From NCBI RefSeq assembly GCF_022012295.1, contig NZ_JAKLTN010000001.1:1674001-1738000 (forward strand): a stretch of 64,000 nt of DNA, in the 5' to 3' direction. Made by a program: the position numbers and the translations under genes. The notes under the pieces were generated by a model. The model worked only from the letters and a program-made list of their open reading frames with translations. It searched no databases and was not told the DNA's origin. This stretch comes from Dechloromonas hankyongensis. GTDB taxonomy: Bacteria; Pseudomonadota; Gammaproteobacteria; Burkholderiales; Rhodocyclaceae. How positions within the stretch are numbered: position 1 is the first letter of the stretch; each line of letters opens with the position of its first letter. Of this stretch, positions 8,838-17,715 are shown piece by piece.

Positions 8838-8911
8838 TGCTATCTCCTTGCCCGTACCGCTCATTCGCAGTGCCGGGCGCAAGGTTGAAGATCAGGGTCC
8901 CGGGGGAGGGA

Positions 8912-8945
8912 GCGGGTGAAGGACGCGAAGTCCGCAATCACCCGC
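8912..8945. repeat. Perfect hairpin between nifD and nifK
   Basis: GCGGGTGA (8912-8919) pairs with TCACCCGC (8938-8945), and GGAC/GTCC pair inside. It is a compact stem-loop in the nifD-nifK spacer, without a U-tract, so it fits an mRNA-stability element better than a terminator. Confidence 0.75.
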
Positions 8946-8975
8946 CGCCATCGCCTGTTTCCCAATTCCTGAAAC

Positions 8976-10448
8976 TTAGGCGGCCTTCTTCACTTCTTCT
9001 TCAGCAACCTTCTTCCACGGCGGGGTCAGGTTCTTGAAGGTCGGGTTGGAGAGGGCGATGTCCATGTCACGGGCGAAGATCGCGAAACCGTCGTAACCGT
9101 GGTAAGGACCGGAGTAGTCCCAGGAGTGCATCTGGCGCAGCGGGATGCCCATCTTCTGGAAGATGTACTTTTCCTTGATGCCGGAGCCGACCATGTCGGG
9201 CTTCAGGCGCTTGACGAACTCTTCCAGCTCGAAACCGGTGACGTCGTCGTAGAGCAGGGTGGCGTCGCCCATTTCCTTGATCGTGCGGTCGTAGTCGTCG
9301 TTGTGGCCGAATTCGTAGCCGGTGCCGATGACTTCCATGCCGAGGTCTTCGTAGGCGCCGATGACGTGGCGCGGACGCAGGCCGCCGACGTAGAGCATGA
9401 CCTTCTTGCCCTGCAGGCGCGGCTTGTACTTGGCGATGATGGCATCCATCATGACCTGGTAGCGGGCGATCATGGCCTCGGTCTTCTCCTTGACGGAGTC
9501 GTCGAAGAAAGCGGCGATCTTGCGGCAGGATTCGACGATCTTGGTCGGGCCGAAGAAGTTGTATTCCATGTAGGGAATGCCGTACTTCTCTTCCATGTGA
9601 CGCGAGATGTAGTTCATCGAACGGTAGCAGTGCAGCAGGTTCAGCTTGACCTTCGGCGTGTTCATCATCTCGGCGATGGTGCCGTCGCCGGACCACTGGG
9701 CGACGACGCGCAGACCCATCTCTTCGAGCAGGATACGCGTGGCCCAGGCATCGCCGCCGATGTTGTAGTCGCCGATGATGGCGACGTCGTACGGGGTCGA
9801 TTCGAAGGCCTGGCCGTCGCGCTTGTCGAGCACCCAGTCACGGATGGCGTCGTTGGCGATGTGGTGGCCGAGGGACTGCGACACGCCGCGGAAGCCTTCG
9901 CAACGCACCGGGACGACCGGCTTGTCGAGGACGGCGGCAGCCTTCTTGGAGACCGACTCGATGTCGTCGCCGATCAGGCCGATCGGGCACTCGGACTGGA
10001 CCGAAATACCCTTGTGCAGCGGGAAGAGCTGTTCGACTTCCTCGATCAGCTTGGCCAGCTTCTTGTCGCCGCCGAAAACGATGTCCTTTTCCTGGAAGTC
10101 CGAGGTGAAGTTCATCGTGCCGAAGGTATCGACGCCGGTGGTGCCGACGTAGTAGTTGCGGCGACCGGCGCGGGAATACTGGCCGCAGCCGACCGGGCCG
10201 TGCGAGATGTGGATCATGTCCTTGATCGGACCCCACACCACGCCCTTGGAGCCGGCGTAGGCGCAACCGCGGATGGTCATGACGCCGGGCAGGGACTTGC
10301 GGTTGGACGTGATGCACTTCTTGGATTGTTCGACGGAAACGTCATTGGACGCGAGGTGCTTGGCGCGATCCTTCTTGGCTTTTTCCGGATAAACCTCGAG
10401 CACCTCGGCGATGAGGGCGTCGGTTTCTTCACGAGACAGAGTCGTCAT
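8976..10448 (-). CDS. nifD: Nitrogenase MoFe protein alpha chain
   Basis: A 490-residue subunit that carries FeMo-co. P-cluster cysteines lie in [12 protein letters not shown] and [13 protein letters not shown]. The cofactor cysteine is in [10 protein letters not shown], and the cofactor histidine region is [17 protein letters not shown] near the C-terminus. A strong ribosome site (AGGAGG) precedes the ATG at 10448. The ending [10 protein letters not shown] is charged. This is a group I Mo-type sequence, not Vnf or Anf (no VnfG/AnfG gene beside it). Confidence 0.98.
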   Translation of the reverse strand: MTTLSREETDALIAEVLEVYPEKAKKDRAKHLASNDVSVEQSKKCITSNRKSLPGVMTIRGCAYAGSKGVVWGPIKDMIHISHGPVGCGQYSRAGRRNYYVGTTGVDTFGTMNFTSDFQEKDIVFGGDKKLAKLIEEVEQLFPLHKGISVQSECPIGLIGDDIESVSKKAAAVLDKPVVPVRCEGFRGVSQSLGHHIANDAIRDWVLDKRDGQAFESTPYDVAIIGDYNIGGDAWATRILLEEMGLRVVAQWSGDGTIAEMMNTPKVKLNLLHCYRSMNYISRHMEEKYGIPYMEYNFFGPTKIVESCRKIAAFFDDSVKEKTEAMIARYQVMMDAIIAKYKPRLQGKKVMLYVGGLRPRHVIGAYEDLGMEVIGTGYEFGHNDDYDRTIKEMGDATLLYDDVTGFELEEFVKRLKPDMVGSGIKEKYIFQKMGIPLRQMHSWDYSGPYHGYDGFAIFARDMDIALSNPTFKNLTPPWKKVAEEEVKKAA

Positions 10449-10527
10449 TTTTTCCTCCTGACGCTGCTACCAATCTGTAGCCAGCGTGCTGGTTGAAAGG
10501 GTGATTCAGTGCGATTGCGGGACAGGG

Positions 10528-10600
10528 CGCCGGTGACGCGAAGACGAGCCGCAGACAGTGCGATTAGCACGGCAAGGCGAAGTCGACAAAGTCACCGGCG
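10528..10600. repeat. 73-bp hairpin between nifH and nifD
   Basis: CGCCGGTGAC (10528-10537) and GTCACCGGCG (10591-10600) are perfect 10-bp arms, and the centre is GTGC-GATTA-GCAC (10558-10570). It lies just after nifH. Intercistronic hairpins of this type are known to stabilise the 3' end of nifH mRNA and give more Fe protein than MoFe protein; that role is inferred here. Confidence 0.8.
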
Positions 10601-10613
10601 TCATGGCACGAAA

Positions 10614-11507
<894 letters not shown>

Positions 11508-11560
11508 TTAGTCTGTCAGTCGATTTGCGAAGGAATTGGTTAGTGTCGCGACTGACTATC

Positions 11561-11576
11561 TGCACGTAGCGTGCCA
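11561..11576 (-). promoter_or_regulatory. Sigma-54 (-24/-12) promoter of nifH
   Basis: Read on the minus strand the site is TGGCACGCTACGTGCA: GG and GC separated by exactly 10 bp, with a perfect TGGCAC -24 element. It lies about 65 bp upstream of the nifH start codon. An AT-rich tract at about 11600-11630 between it and the NifA site would suit IHF bending (inference). Confidence 0.9.
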
Positions 11577-11611
11577 GGTCGACTGACAGACTCCATGTGA
11601 TTGAATTTTCA

Positions 11612-12598
11612 ATGAAAATTGAAATAAATCCGGCTCAAGCCGGGGCGGGGACACCCGACAATTCCCCTACGCTTTGTAGGGGTGACGACAAAGCGTCGAG
11701 CGTTAGCGAGACAGAGCTGGCCTCAGGAGACGACAGTCTCCAATCTGACCCATTACGAGGCAGCCACGGGCTTTCGGCCGGGGCCACACACGCTGCGACA
11801 CTGCCGCGCGAGGCGCGCCTGCCGATCAATCGCTGCAACCTGCCGGCCGTCGTCCTCGGTGGCCTGACTTTCCAGCGTTACCCGGCCGAACTGCTGCTCG
11901 ACGGCGTGGCCGAACTGCACCGCAACCTCTTCCAGCGCCTGGAAGCCGCCAGCCCGGAACAGCGCGGCGATGTCTTCCGCGACTACCTGACCGTCCATTT
12001 CCGGCTCGAACGCCCGGAAGACATGGGTTTCAGCGGAACGCGCAAGGGCCGGGCCAAGGCCAACTACATCAAGATGATCCGCGGCTGGAGTTTCGATGCC
12101 GACAGCCGCGAAGGCGCCGTGCTCAAGGGCTGGGTCGAATCGCGCTTCGGACTGACCCCGCGCTGGCACGGCCAGCCGCTGCGCGATCCGTCGGGCAGCG
12201 CCTATCGCCGCTATCAGGAAATGCGCGCCCAGGGCCTGTACGGCACCAACGCCATCGAAGCCCAGCTCGACCTGGTGTACACCTATTGCCAGTTCGAACT
12301 GGCGAAGCGCCATCATGGCGCCCGTCATGTCACGCTGTATCGCGGCGTCAATCGGCTGGCCGATCACGAAGTGCTGGAAAGCCGGGGCAAGGGGCAGCAC
12401 GTGGTGCTGCTCAACAATCTCAATTCCTTCACCTGCAGCCGCGAGCGGGCCTGCGAATTCGGCGACTACATCCTGGCCGTCGACATCCCGCTGACCAAGA
12501 TATTCTTCCATTGTGGCCTGCTGCCCGGTGTGCTGCAGGGCGAGGATGAATTCCTGATCATCGGCGGCGTCGCCGAGGTAACGCTGTCCACCCAGTGA
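11612..12598 (+). CDS. draT: NAD(+)--dinitrogenase-reductase ADP-D-ribosyltransferase
   Basis: DraT inactivates nitrogenase by moving ADP-ribose from NAD+ to the NifH arginine when ammonium or darkness is sensed. The core matches the family from INRCNLPAVVLGGLTFQRYP onward, with ART-fold features LYRGVN (NAD-binding Arg), NSFTCSRERA and GEDEFLIIGG (acidic catalytic region). The start is uncertain: the only in-frame ATG is 11612 (a GTG lies at 11597), which adds about 65 low-complexity residues before the conserved core and places the N-terminal codons over the nifH NifA site. A CTG at 11801 would give a family-length protein of about 265 residues. It is divergent from nifH; draG is not adjacent. 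Confidence 0.9.
   Translation: MKIEINPAQAGAGTPDNSPTLCRGDDKASSVSETELASGDDSLQSDPLRGSHGLSAGATHAATLPREARLPINRCNLPAVVLGGLTFQRYPAELLLDGVAELHRNLFQRLEAASPEQRGDVFRDYLTVHFRLERPEDMGFSGTRKGRAKANYIKMIRGWSFDADSREGAVLKGWVESRFGLTPRWHGQPLRDPSGSAYRRYQEMRAQGLYGTNAIEAQLDLVYTYCQFELAKRHHGARHVTLYRGVNRLADHEVLESRGKGQHVVLLNNLNSFTCSRERACEFGDYILAVDIPLTKIFFHCGLLPGVLQGEDEFLIIGGVAEVTLSTQ
11664..11682. repeat. Short perfect hairpin overlapping the nifH NifA site
   Basis: CCCCTAC (11664-11670) and GTAGGGG (11676-11682) pair around GCTTT. It overlaps the NifA site at 11675-11690. In a draT transcript begun upstream it would form a stem-loop; whether it matters is unknown. Confidence 0.45.
11675..11690. promoter_or_regulatory. 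NifA upstream activator site for nifH
   Basis: The site is TGT-AGGGGTGACG-ACA, the canonical TGT-N10-ACA, and its symmetry extends to CTTTGT-N10-ACAAAG. It lies about 100 bp upstream of the nifH -24 element, within the usual range for NifA acting through DNA looping. It also falls inside the longest possible draT reading frame. Confidence 0.85.
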
Positions 12599-12741
12599 AT
12601 CGTTGGCCGGGCGGGCGAGTCCGGGAATTTTTCACAGTTTGGGCAAAACATCGCCGGTCTATGACTTTCGGGCTATTTTTCGCGGCCGGCCGGGGGTATG
12701 CTCAGCGCCATTATTTTTTGCCATGACAGGCTGCGCAAGAC

Positions 12742-13680
12742 ATGAAGATACTGCTGGTCGACGATTCCCGCGCCATTGCGATGGTCATGTGCGCCCGCCT
12801 GGAATCCTTTGGCCACGAGGTGCGCCACGCCGCCAACGGGCAGGCAGCGATCGACCTGTTCCAGGCCGAGGCGATCGATCTGATCCTGATGGACATCGAA
12901 ATGCCGGGCATGAACGGCTTCGAGGCGACGACCCGCATCCGCGCCCTGGAAGGCCATGAGCCTTGGGCGTGGACGCCGATCATCTTCGTCACCGCCACCG
13001 ATACCGACAGCAATCTGGTCACCGCCATCGAGGCCGGCGGCGACGACTTCATTTCCAAGACCGTGTCGGAAGCCGTGCTGCAGGCCAAGATGAAGGCCAT
13101 GTCGCGCATCGCCGCCCTGCGTTCGCGCCTGTCGCAGGCCAACCGCAAGTTGCAGGACCAGGCCAACCGTGACGGCCTGACCGGCCTGCTCAATCGCCGC
13201 GCCATGGACCTGCAGGTCGATACCCTGTGGGAGCAGGCGGCCCGTGCCGGCCGGCCGTTCAGCCTGCTCATGGTCGATGTCGACAACTTCAAGCGCTACA
13301 ACGACCACTACGGCCACTTGGCCGGCGACGAGTGCCTGCGCGCCGTTGCCAACTGCATCGACCACTGCGTGCAGCACGCCCATGACGACCGCACGGCGCT
13401 TGGCGCCTTTGCCGCCCGTTACGGCGGCGAGGAATTCGCCGTGGTCGTCCCCGACGCCGCGCCCGGCGTCCATGCCGGCCTCGCTTCCTCCCTGGTCGAG
13501 GCCGTACACGCCCTGCGCATTCCGCACGAGAAGAACGGCGATTTCGGCGTGGTCACCATTTCGATCGGCGGCGCCTGCATCGATCCGACAGCCGGGCACG
13601 TCAAGGAGCTGTTCCGCCAGGCCGACGACCTGCTCTACAAGGCCAAGGAGTCCGGCCGCAACCGCGCCGAAGTGTGCTGA
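12742..13680 (+). CDS. Response regulator with GGDEF domain (PleD/WspR-like diguanylate cyclase)
   Basis: A 312-residue cytoplasmic protein. Residues 1 to about 125 form a receiver domain (LLVDDS acidic pocket, phospho-Asp in LILMDIEMPG, conserved Thr in FVTATD, Lys in ISKT). Residues about 150-310 form a GGDEF domain with the active motif RYGGEEF and the DGLTGLLNRR start, so it should make cyclic-di-GMP. No RxxD inhibitory site is obvious before GGEEF. It lies between draT and the NifA-controlled operon, in the same direction, with no histidine kinase beside it. Confidence 0.9.
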   Translation: MKILLVDDSRAIAMVMCARLESFGHEVRHAANGQAAIDLFQAEAIDLILMDIEMPGMNGFEATTRIRALEGHEPWAWTPIIFVTATDTDSNLVTAIEAGGDDFISKTVSEAVLQAKMKAMSRIAALRSRLSQANRKLQDQANRDGLTGLLNRRAMDLQVDTLWEQAARAGRPFSLLMVDVDNFKRYNDHYGHLAGDECLRAVANCIDHCVQHAHDDRTALGAFAARYGGEEFAVVVPDAAPGVHAGLASSLVEAVHALRIPHEKNGDFGVVTISIGGACIDPTAGHVKELFRQADDLLYKAKESGRNRAEVC

Positions 13681-13694
13681 TCCGTCGTTTTTCG

Positions 13695-13710
13695 TGTAGG
13701 TAAACCGACA
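13695..13710. promoter_or_regulatory. NifA upstream activator site for the SIR2-like/hemerythrin operon
   Basis: TGT-AGGTAAACCG-ACA is an exact TGT-N10-ACA. It lies 52 bp before the sigma-54-like promoter at 13762-13777 and just after the stop of the GGDEF gene. The pairing of both elements in the right order and direction makes chance less likely. Confidence 0.7.
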
Positions 13711-13761
13711 ACGACCGCCGGCAGACCGGCGGAAAAGCCCGTGGCTGCGTGATCTGCCGAC

Positions 13762-13777
13762 GGGCCTGGATTTTGCT
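13762..13777 (+). promoter_or_regulatory. Probable sigma-54 promoter of the SIR2-like/hemerythrin operon
   Basis: GGGCCTGGATTTTGCT has GG and GC separated by 10 bp, a TTGCT -12 element identical to the consensus, and a partial -24 element (GGGCCTG against TGGCACG). It ends 35 bp before the ATG at 13812. Confidence 0.65.
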
Positions 13778-13811
13778 TAAATGGGCTTGCCCCAACCCCC
13801 GAGCAAAAGAC

Positions 13812-14648
13812 ATGACTCCAGAATTGCGCGAAAAACTGCTGGCCGGCCTCAAGGACGGCAGCATCGTTCCCTATCTCGGCCCCGGCGTGCTGGCCGATGT
13901 CAAAAATGCCGCCAGCGGCGCGCCGATTCCGGCCGACAGCGATTCGCTGATCTACGCCATGAACGACGGCAAGCCGATGGCGCCGAAGCTGATGTACGAA
14001 TTCCCGCGCGCCGCGATGAACATCGAATTGAAGCGCGGGCGCAGCACCGTCACCAAGTTCCTGACCCGCGTCTACGGCGACACGGCGTGGACGCGCGGCG
14101 CCGTGCATGACTGGCTGAAGGACATCTGCCCGCACTACGTCATCGACATCAACCGCGACACGCAGCTGCAGGATTCCTACGCCGACATCCCGCACAACCT
14201 GATCGTCGGCATCGCCCGCATCGGCGGCACCGATTTCCGCTACAAGCTCTATTTCTGGAACGGCCAGTCCTACCAGAAGACCGAGGTCATCAATCCGGCC
14301 ATCCCCGTCCTGTTCAAGCCGATGGGTACGCCGAAGCCGGAGGCGGTCTATATCGCCTCCGACGCCGACTACGTCGATTTCATCACCGAACTGATGGGCG
14401 GCTTCTCGATTCCGCCCGCGGTCAAGGAACTGCGCAAGGGCAAGCAATACCTGCTGATGGGCATGCGCCTGAACCGCGACACCGAGCGCATGGTCATGGC
14501 CGACATGATCTACGCCGCCGCCCAGCCGGCCGGCTGGATCTTCATCGCCGAGCCGACCGACAAGGAAAAGCGCTTCTGCAAGAAGGTCGGGCTGGAAATC
14601 ATCCAGGCCGATGTCTTCGAATTCATCGGGGCCGCCGTGCCGGCCTGA
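13812..14648 (+). CDS. SIR2-like domain protein, nif-associated
   Basis: A 278-residue cytoplasmic protein. The N-terminus DGSIVPYLGPGVLADV resembles the glycine-rich NAD-binding start of SIR2-like domains, although the usual deacylase motifs (GAGxS, NID, catalytic His) are not obvious. I chose the ATG at 13812 after AGCAAAAG; the frame is open 21 codons further up but that region holds the promoter. It is the first gene of a three-gene operon under NifA/sigma-54 signals. Similar SIR2-like proteins occur in other diazotroph nif clusters (recalled); function unknown. NAD use would be interesting next to NAD-dependent draT. Confidence 0.75.
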   Translation: MTPELREKLLAGLKDGSIVPYLGPGVLADVKNAASGAPIPADSDSLIYAMNDGKPMAPKLMYEFPRAAMNIELKRGRSTVTKFLTRVYGDTAWTRGAVHDWLKDICPHYVIDINRDTQLQDSYADIPHNLIVGIARIGGTDFRYKLYFWNGQSYQKTEVINPAIPVLFKPMGTPKPEAVYIASDADYVDFITELMGGFSIPPAVKELRKGKQYLLMGMRLNRDTERMVMADMIYAAAQPAGWIFIAEPTDKEKRFCKKVGLEIIQADVFEFIGAAVPA

Positions 14649-14675
14649 AATCATTCACAAACAGGGAGAAATACC

Positions 14676-15233
14676 ATGCTGCTGGATAGCTACGAACCGT
14701 ACTTTTTCAATTCCAATTTCCGTGAAGCGGCCAGCGCTGCCGGCTGGGAAGCCTACCGCGGCGAGCTGGTCGTCGTCGAAGGCGAAGTGGCCGACGACCA
14801 GGGCCGCCGCAAGCCGCCGGTCGCACTGTTCAAGCAGGCCATCGTGCTCGGCCAGGGCGACGAGCTGAAGCTGCTTGCCGGCTCGCTGGAAGAGCTGCAG
14901 CACTGGCCGTCCCTGATGGAAAAATTCGGCGCCGGCCTGAATGCCGGCACGGTGGCCGTGATGTTCACCGTCAATATCCCCAAGCCCTTCGTTTCCGTCA
15001 TCAATGGCGCCACTGTCGCCTTCATCCCGCTGACCGAAGGCCTGTGCTGGAACGAGCTGATCGACCTCGCCGCGCTCGAGAAGAGCGATTTCAAGGGGCA
15101 GGGTGCCGCCGACAAGATCGTCACCGTCTTCAACGCCTTCAAGGGTTTCAAGTACAAGTACCCCGACCTGAGCGTCGACGAAGCCCTGAAGACGACCAAC
15201 AACGCCAAGCGTGAAACCCACGGGGCGGTCTGA
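14676..15233 (+). CDS. Unknown protein in NifA-controlled operon
   Basis: A 185-residue soluble protein starting MLLDSYEPYFFNSNFREAASAAGW, with ribosome site GGGAG. I recognise no motif or metal-binding cluster; there is a single Cys (EGLCWNEL). It lies 27 bp after the SIR2-like gene, and its stop overlaps the hemerythrin ATG by one base (TGATG), so the three are translationally coupled. A nitrogen-fixation role is inferred from the promoter only. Confidence 0.75.
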   Translation: MLLDSYEPYFFNSNFREAASAAGWEAYRGELVVVEGEVADDQGRRKPPVALFKQAIVLGQGDELKLLAGSLEELQHWPSLMEKFGAGLNAGTVAVMFTVNIPKPFVSVINGATVAFIPLTEGLCWNELIDLAALEKSDFKGQGAADKIVTVFNAFKGFKYKYPDLSVDEALKTTNNAKRETHGAV

Positions 15234-15595
15234 TGCCGTGGCATGAGCACTTTGCGCTCGGGGTGGCGGACATGGACGCCACCCATCGCCAGTTCATCGA
15301 CATGGCCGACGCCCTGCTCGCCGCGCTGGATGAGGATTTCCCGGCGCTGTTCGAGCAACTGCGCGAACACACCATCCGCCATTTCGAACACGAAAAGACC
15401 TTGATGAAGGCCTGTCGCTTCCCGGCCATCGGTGAGCACGAGAGCGAACACCTGCGCGTCCTCGGCGAACTCGCCCATTTTGCCGGCGGCCTCAAGCGCG
15501 GCCGGCTAAAAACCGCCCGCGACTACGCCCGTGGATTACCGGCCTGGTTTGCGACCCATCTGGCGACGATGGATGCCGCGTGGCGGGGTGTTTGA
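15233..15595 (+). CDS. Bacteriohemerythrin (non-haem di-iron O2-binding protein)
   Basis: A 120-residue four-helix protein. Di-iron ligands fit the bacteriohemerythrin pattern: DATHRQF, HTIRHFEHEKTLM, HESEHLRVL and HLATMD. The N-terminal WHEHFALGVADMD is typical. Such proteins bind O2 reversibly; here, in a NifA-type operon, it could buffer or deliver O2 to protect nitrogenase (inference). It ends 52 bp from a convergent SDR gene. Confidence 0.9.
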   Translation: MPWHEHFALGVADMDATHRQFIDMADALLAALDEDFPALFEQLREHTIRHFEHEKTLMKACRFPAIGEHESEHLRVLGELAHFAGGLKRGRLKTARDYARGLPAWFATHLATMDAAWRGV

Positions 15596-15647
15596 AGAGG
15601 ATGGCCTGAGCGGGGAGCGCCAAGGGCCGACAGCAATGCGCTCGAAG

Positions 15648-16379
15648 TCAGGCGGTCGGCAGGCTGCGCAGGTCGGCCACCGCCTCTTTGCCGAAATCCT
15701 CGCTCAGCAGATGGCGGACCATCCGTTCCGCTGCGTCGGCGGGCGAAGCGAGTTCCCCTTGGTGCTTGAGGGCGAGGAAGCGGTCGAGCAGCGGAAAATC
15801 CTCGGCCGGGGTGCGGCGTATCGTCGCCTGCATATCGGTATCGATGACGCCCGGCGCGATGCTGCAAATGCGCAAGCGGCTGAGGCAGTCGGCCGCCGCG
15901 CAACGGGCGTGGTGGTCGAGGGCGGCCTTGCTGGCACCGTAGATGCTCCACCCGGCGAAGGCCGAGCGCCCGGCGCCGCTGGAGATATGGGCAATCCGCA
16001 ATGGCCCCGGATACTGGCGGGCGAGCGCGTCGCTGAGCAGGAGCGGTGCGGTGACGTTCAGGTTCACCGCGTGGACCAGTGCATCCCCTTCCTGGCGGCC
16101 CAGGGGAGCAACTGGCCCCAGCATGCCGGCGTTGTTGATGAGCAGCAGCGAGGTTGTGCCTGCCAGGTACGTATCAAGGACATCGCCGTTGAGCCATGCC
16201 CCCAAGGCATCGGGATCGGCGAGATCAACCATGGCCTGCTGCAGCAGCTCGGGGAACTGACCGGCGAGTTCAGGGCATTCGCTACGGGCAAGCCCGAGGA
16301 CGGGAATGCCGCGGCCGAGCAGGGCGGCGGCCATGGCCTGCCCCAATCCGCGGGTATGGCCGGTCACGATGGCTTTCAT
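15648..16379 (-). CDS. Short-chain dehydrogenase/reductase
   Basis: A 243-residue classical SDR: TGHTRGLG cofactor loop at the N-terminus, NNAGMLG, and the catalytic YGASKAA with the upstream serine in ISSGAG. It probably uses NADP(H), with the sepiapterin-reductase/YueD-like subgroup a possibility; substrate unknown. It is transcribed alone toward the hemerythrin gene. Confidence 0.85.
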   Translation of the reverse strand: MKAIVTGHTRGLGQAMAAALLGRGIPVLGLARSECPELAGQFPELLQQAMVDLADPDALGAWLNGDVLDTYLAGTTSLLLINNAGMLGPVAPLGRQEGDALVHAVNLNVTAPLLLSDALARQYPGPLRIAHISSGAGRSAFAGWSIYGASKAALDHHARCAAADCLSRLRICSIAPGVIDTDMQATIRRTPAEDFPLLDRFLALKHQGELASPADAAERMVRHLLSEDFGKEAVADLRSLPTA

Positions 16380-16551
16380 GGTTTTCTCCTGAAACGATGG
16401 GTGGCTGCCTCAATGCTACCCGGGAATACGTCGGCGGACTTCGGTATCGGGTTATGGAGATTACTTCAGTCGCATGGGGAATGTTCTAGGAGAAACACGG
16501 ACTTTAAATGGCTACGCCTGAACAACTGGAACGAAACATACGCCGTTTTAG

Positions 16552-17388
16552 CTAGCCTTCGATCCCAACTACTTGCCGACGAAAATCGGTCGGAGTTACC
16601 CCATAAACTGACTTGAACTGTCGGTAGAAATGACTGAGATTGGAAAATCCGCTTTCCAACGCGGCCTGGGTGACGGAAGCCCCATTGAGCACTAGAAGAT
16701 TTGCAGCGTTCTCTACGCGACGCCAATTACAGTAATCAATAAAGCTCTTACCCGTATGCCTTCGAAATTCACGGGTAAAAAGACTGCGCGACATCCCAAA
16801 TGTAGCGCAAACCTCTTCCAGGGAGATGCTCTGATGTAATTGAATGTCGATCCAATTTCGGATTTCAGCGATTCTCTTTTGATATCGCTGCCATAGATAA
16901 TCCTCGGGTGTTTCTCCGGACTGCAAATGCAGCGCCAACAGCAATCCAACGACGCCCCAAGCCGTACCCAATTCACGTTTGTCATTGAAAGCAAAGCTTG
17001 CCGGAATTTGGTCTGCCAAATCCCACAGGCGTGCTGCACTGCTCCCATGGTCGGCAAAACTCATGGATGTCGAACAAATCGCTTCTAGAAAAGCCAGATG
17101 GTACGGGGCCAAATAGGTTCTGGTGTCCTGGACGCTCATACAAAAGAACTTCATATCCGCTGTTGGTGATTGAAATCTCAGTCGATGCCGGACTCCCGGG
17201 GCAATAACGACAGTGCAACCTGGCCGGATATTGACCAACTGGTCACCAATGTCGATATGGCCCTGCGCCGATCGACACAGCGCAAACTCAAAGAAGTCGT
17301 GCGTATGCCATGCGGTTGAATCCTCGATTTTTGCAGATACGCACCACAGCACGGCATGTCCGATCGTATATAAATTAGAGCGGATCAT
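16552..17388 (-). CDS. AraC-family transcriptional regulator
   Basis: A 278-residue regulator with an N-terminal cupin-like sensing domain (HTHDFFEFALCRSAQGHI) and a C-terminal double helix-turn-helix (ISLEEVCATFGMSRSLFTREFRRHTGKSF; then VTQAALESGFSNLSHFYRQFKSVYGVTP). The target is unknown. Its GC content is lower than the surrounding core genes, in common with the following chemoreceptor. Confidence 0.9.
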   Translation of the reverse strand: MIRSNLYTIGHAVLWCVSAKIEDSTAWHTHDFFEFALCRSAQGHIDIGDQLVNIRPGCTVVIAPGVRHRLRFQSPTADMKFFCMSVQDTRTYLAPYHLAFLEAICSTSMSFADHGSSAARLWDLADQIPASFAFNDKRELGTAWGVVGLLLALHLQSGETPEDYLWQRYQKRIAEIRNWIDIQLHQSISLEEVCATFGMSRSLFTREFRRHTGKSFIDYCNWRRVENAANLLVLNGASVTQAALESGFSNLSHFYRQFKSVYGVTPTDFRRQVVGIEG

Positions 17389-17715
17389 ACATGACTCCTT
17401 TAGGCTACCCCCCTAAATTCCTGCCCAGTACAACTTGTTTACTTGAACCACACGATTGCACCTTGTGATTTTCGTTCGTGGCGGAATGGACAAACTTATC
17501 TTTTGGTCTTTCCACTGCGGGCGATTGCTTCGGAGATCTGCTCAGGCTTCTCCTGCCGTCCCGTCCTATGCGTCCTGTCCTCTGAGCACTCCTTTCAGTT
17601 GGGCTCGCGGAAATTCATTTTTTGGGGAAAGCATCAGTGCTACTCCAAAACGCGCTCACAGAGCAACTTAAAAACATCCAGATAGCAACGCGACAATCTG
17701 CGGATTACGACCTTC
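17389..17715. other. Noncoding gap between AraC regulator and chemoreceptor genes
   Basis: This 327-bp stretch separates two divergent genes and should hold both promoters. It contains short overlapping open frames of about 60-80 codons with no ribosome sites or recognisable products, and I see no strong palindrome or consensus promoter. Confidence 0.6.

Noticed and set aside
7329..8888. Long open frames antisense to nifK, nifD, nifH and other genes
   Set aside because: High GC content gives long antisense frames (Val/Asp/Gly/His-rich). They match no family and lie opposite certain genes.
11581..11611. Second NifA site or an IHF consensus between the nifH promoter and activator site
   Set aside because: No further TGT-N10-ACA was found there, and the AT-rich tract only loosely resembles an IHF site, so it is mentioned in the promoter entry and not listed on its own.
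17443..17685. Two overlapping small open frames between the AraC and chemoreceptor genes
   Set aside because: No ribosome site, no similarity recognised, and composition is not that of a coding region.
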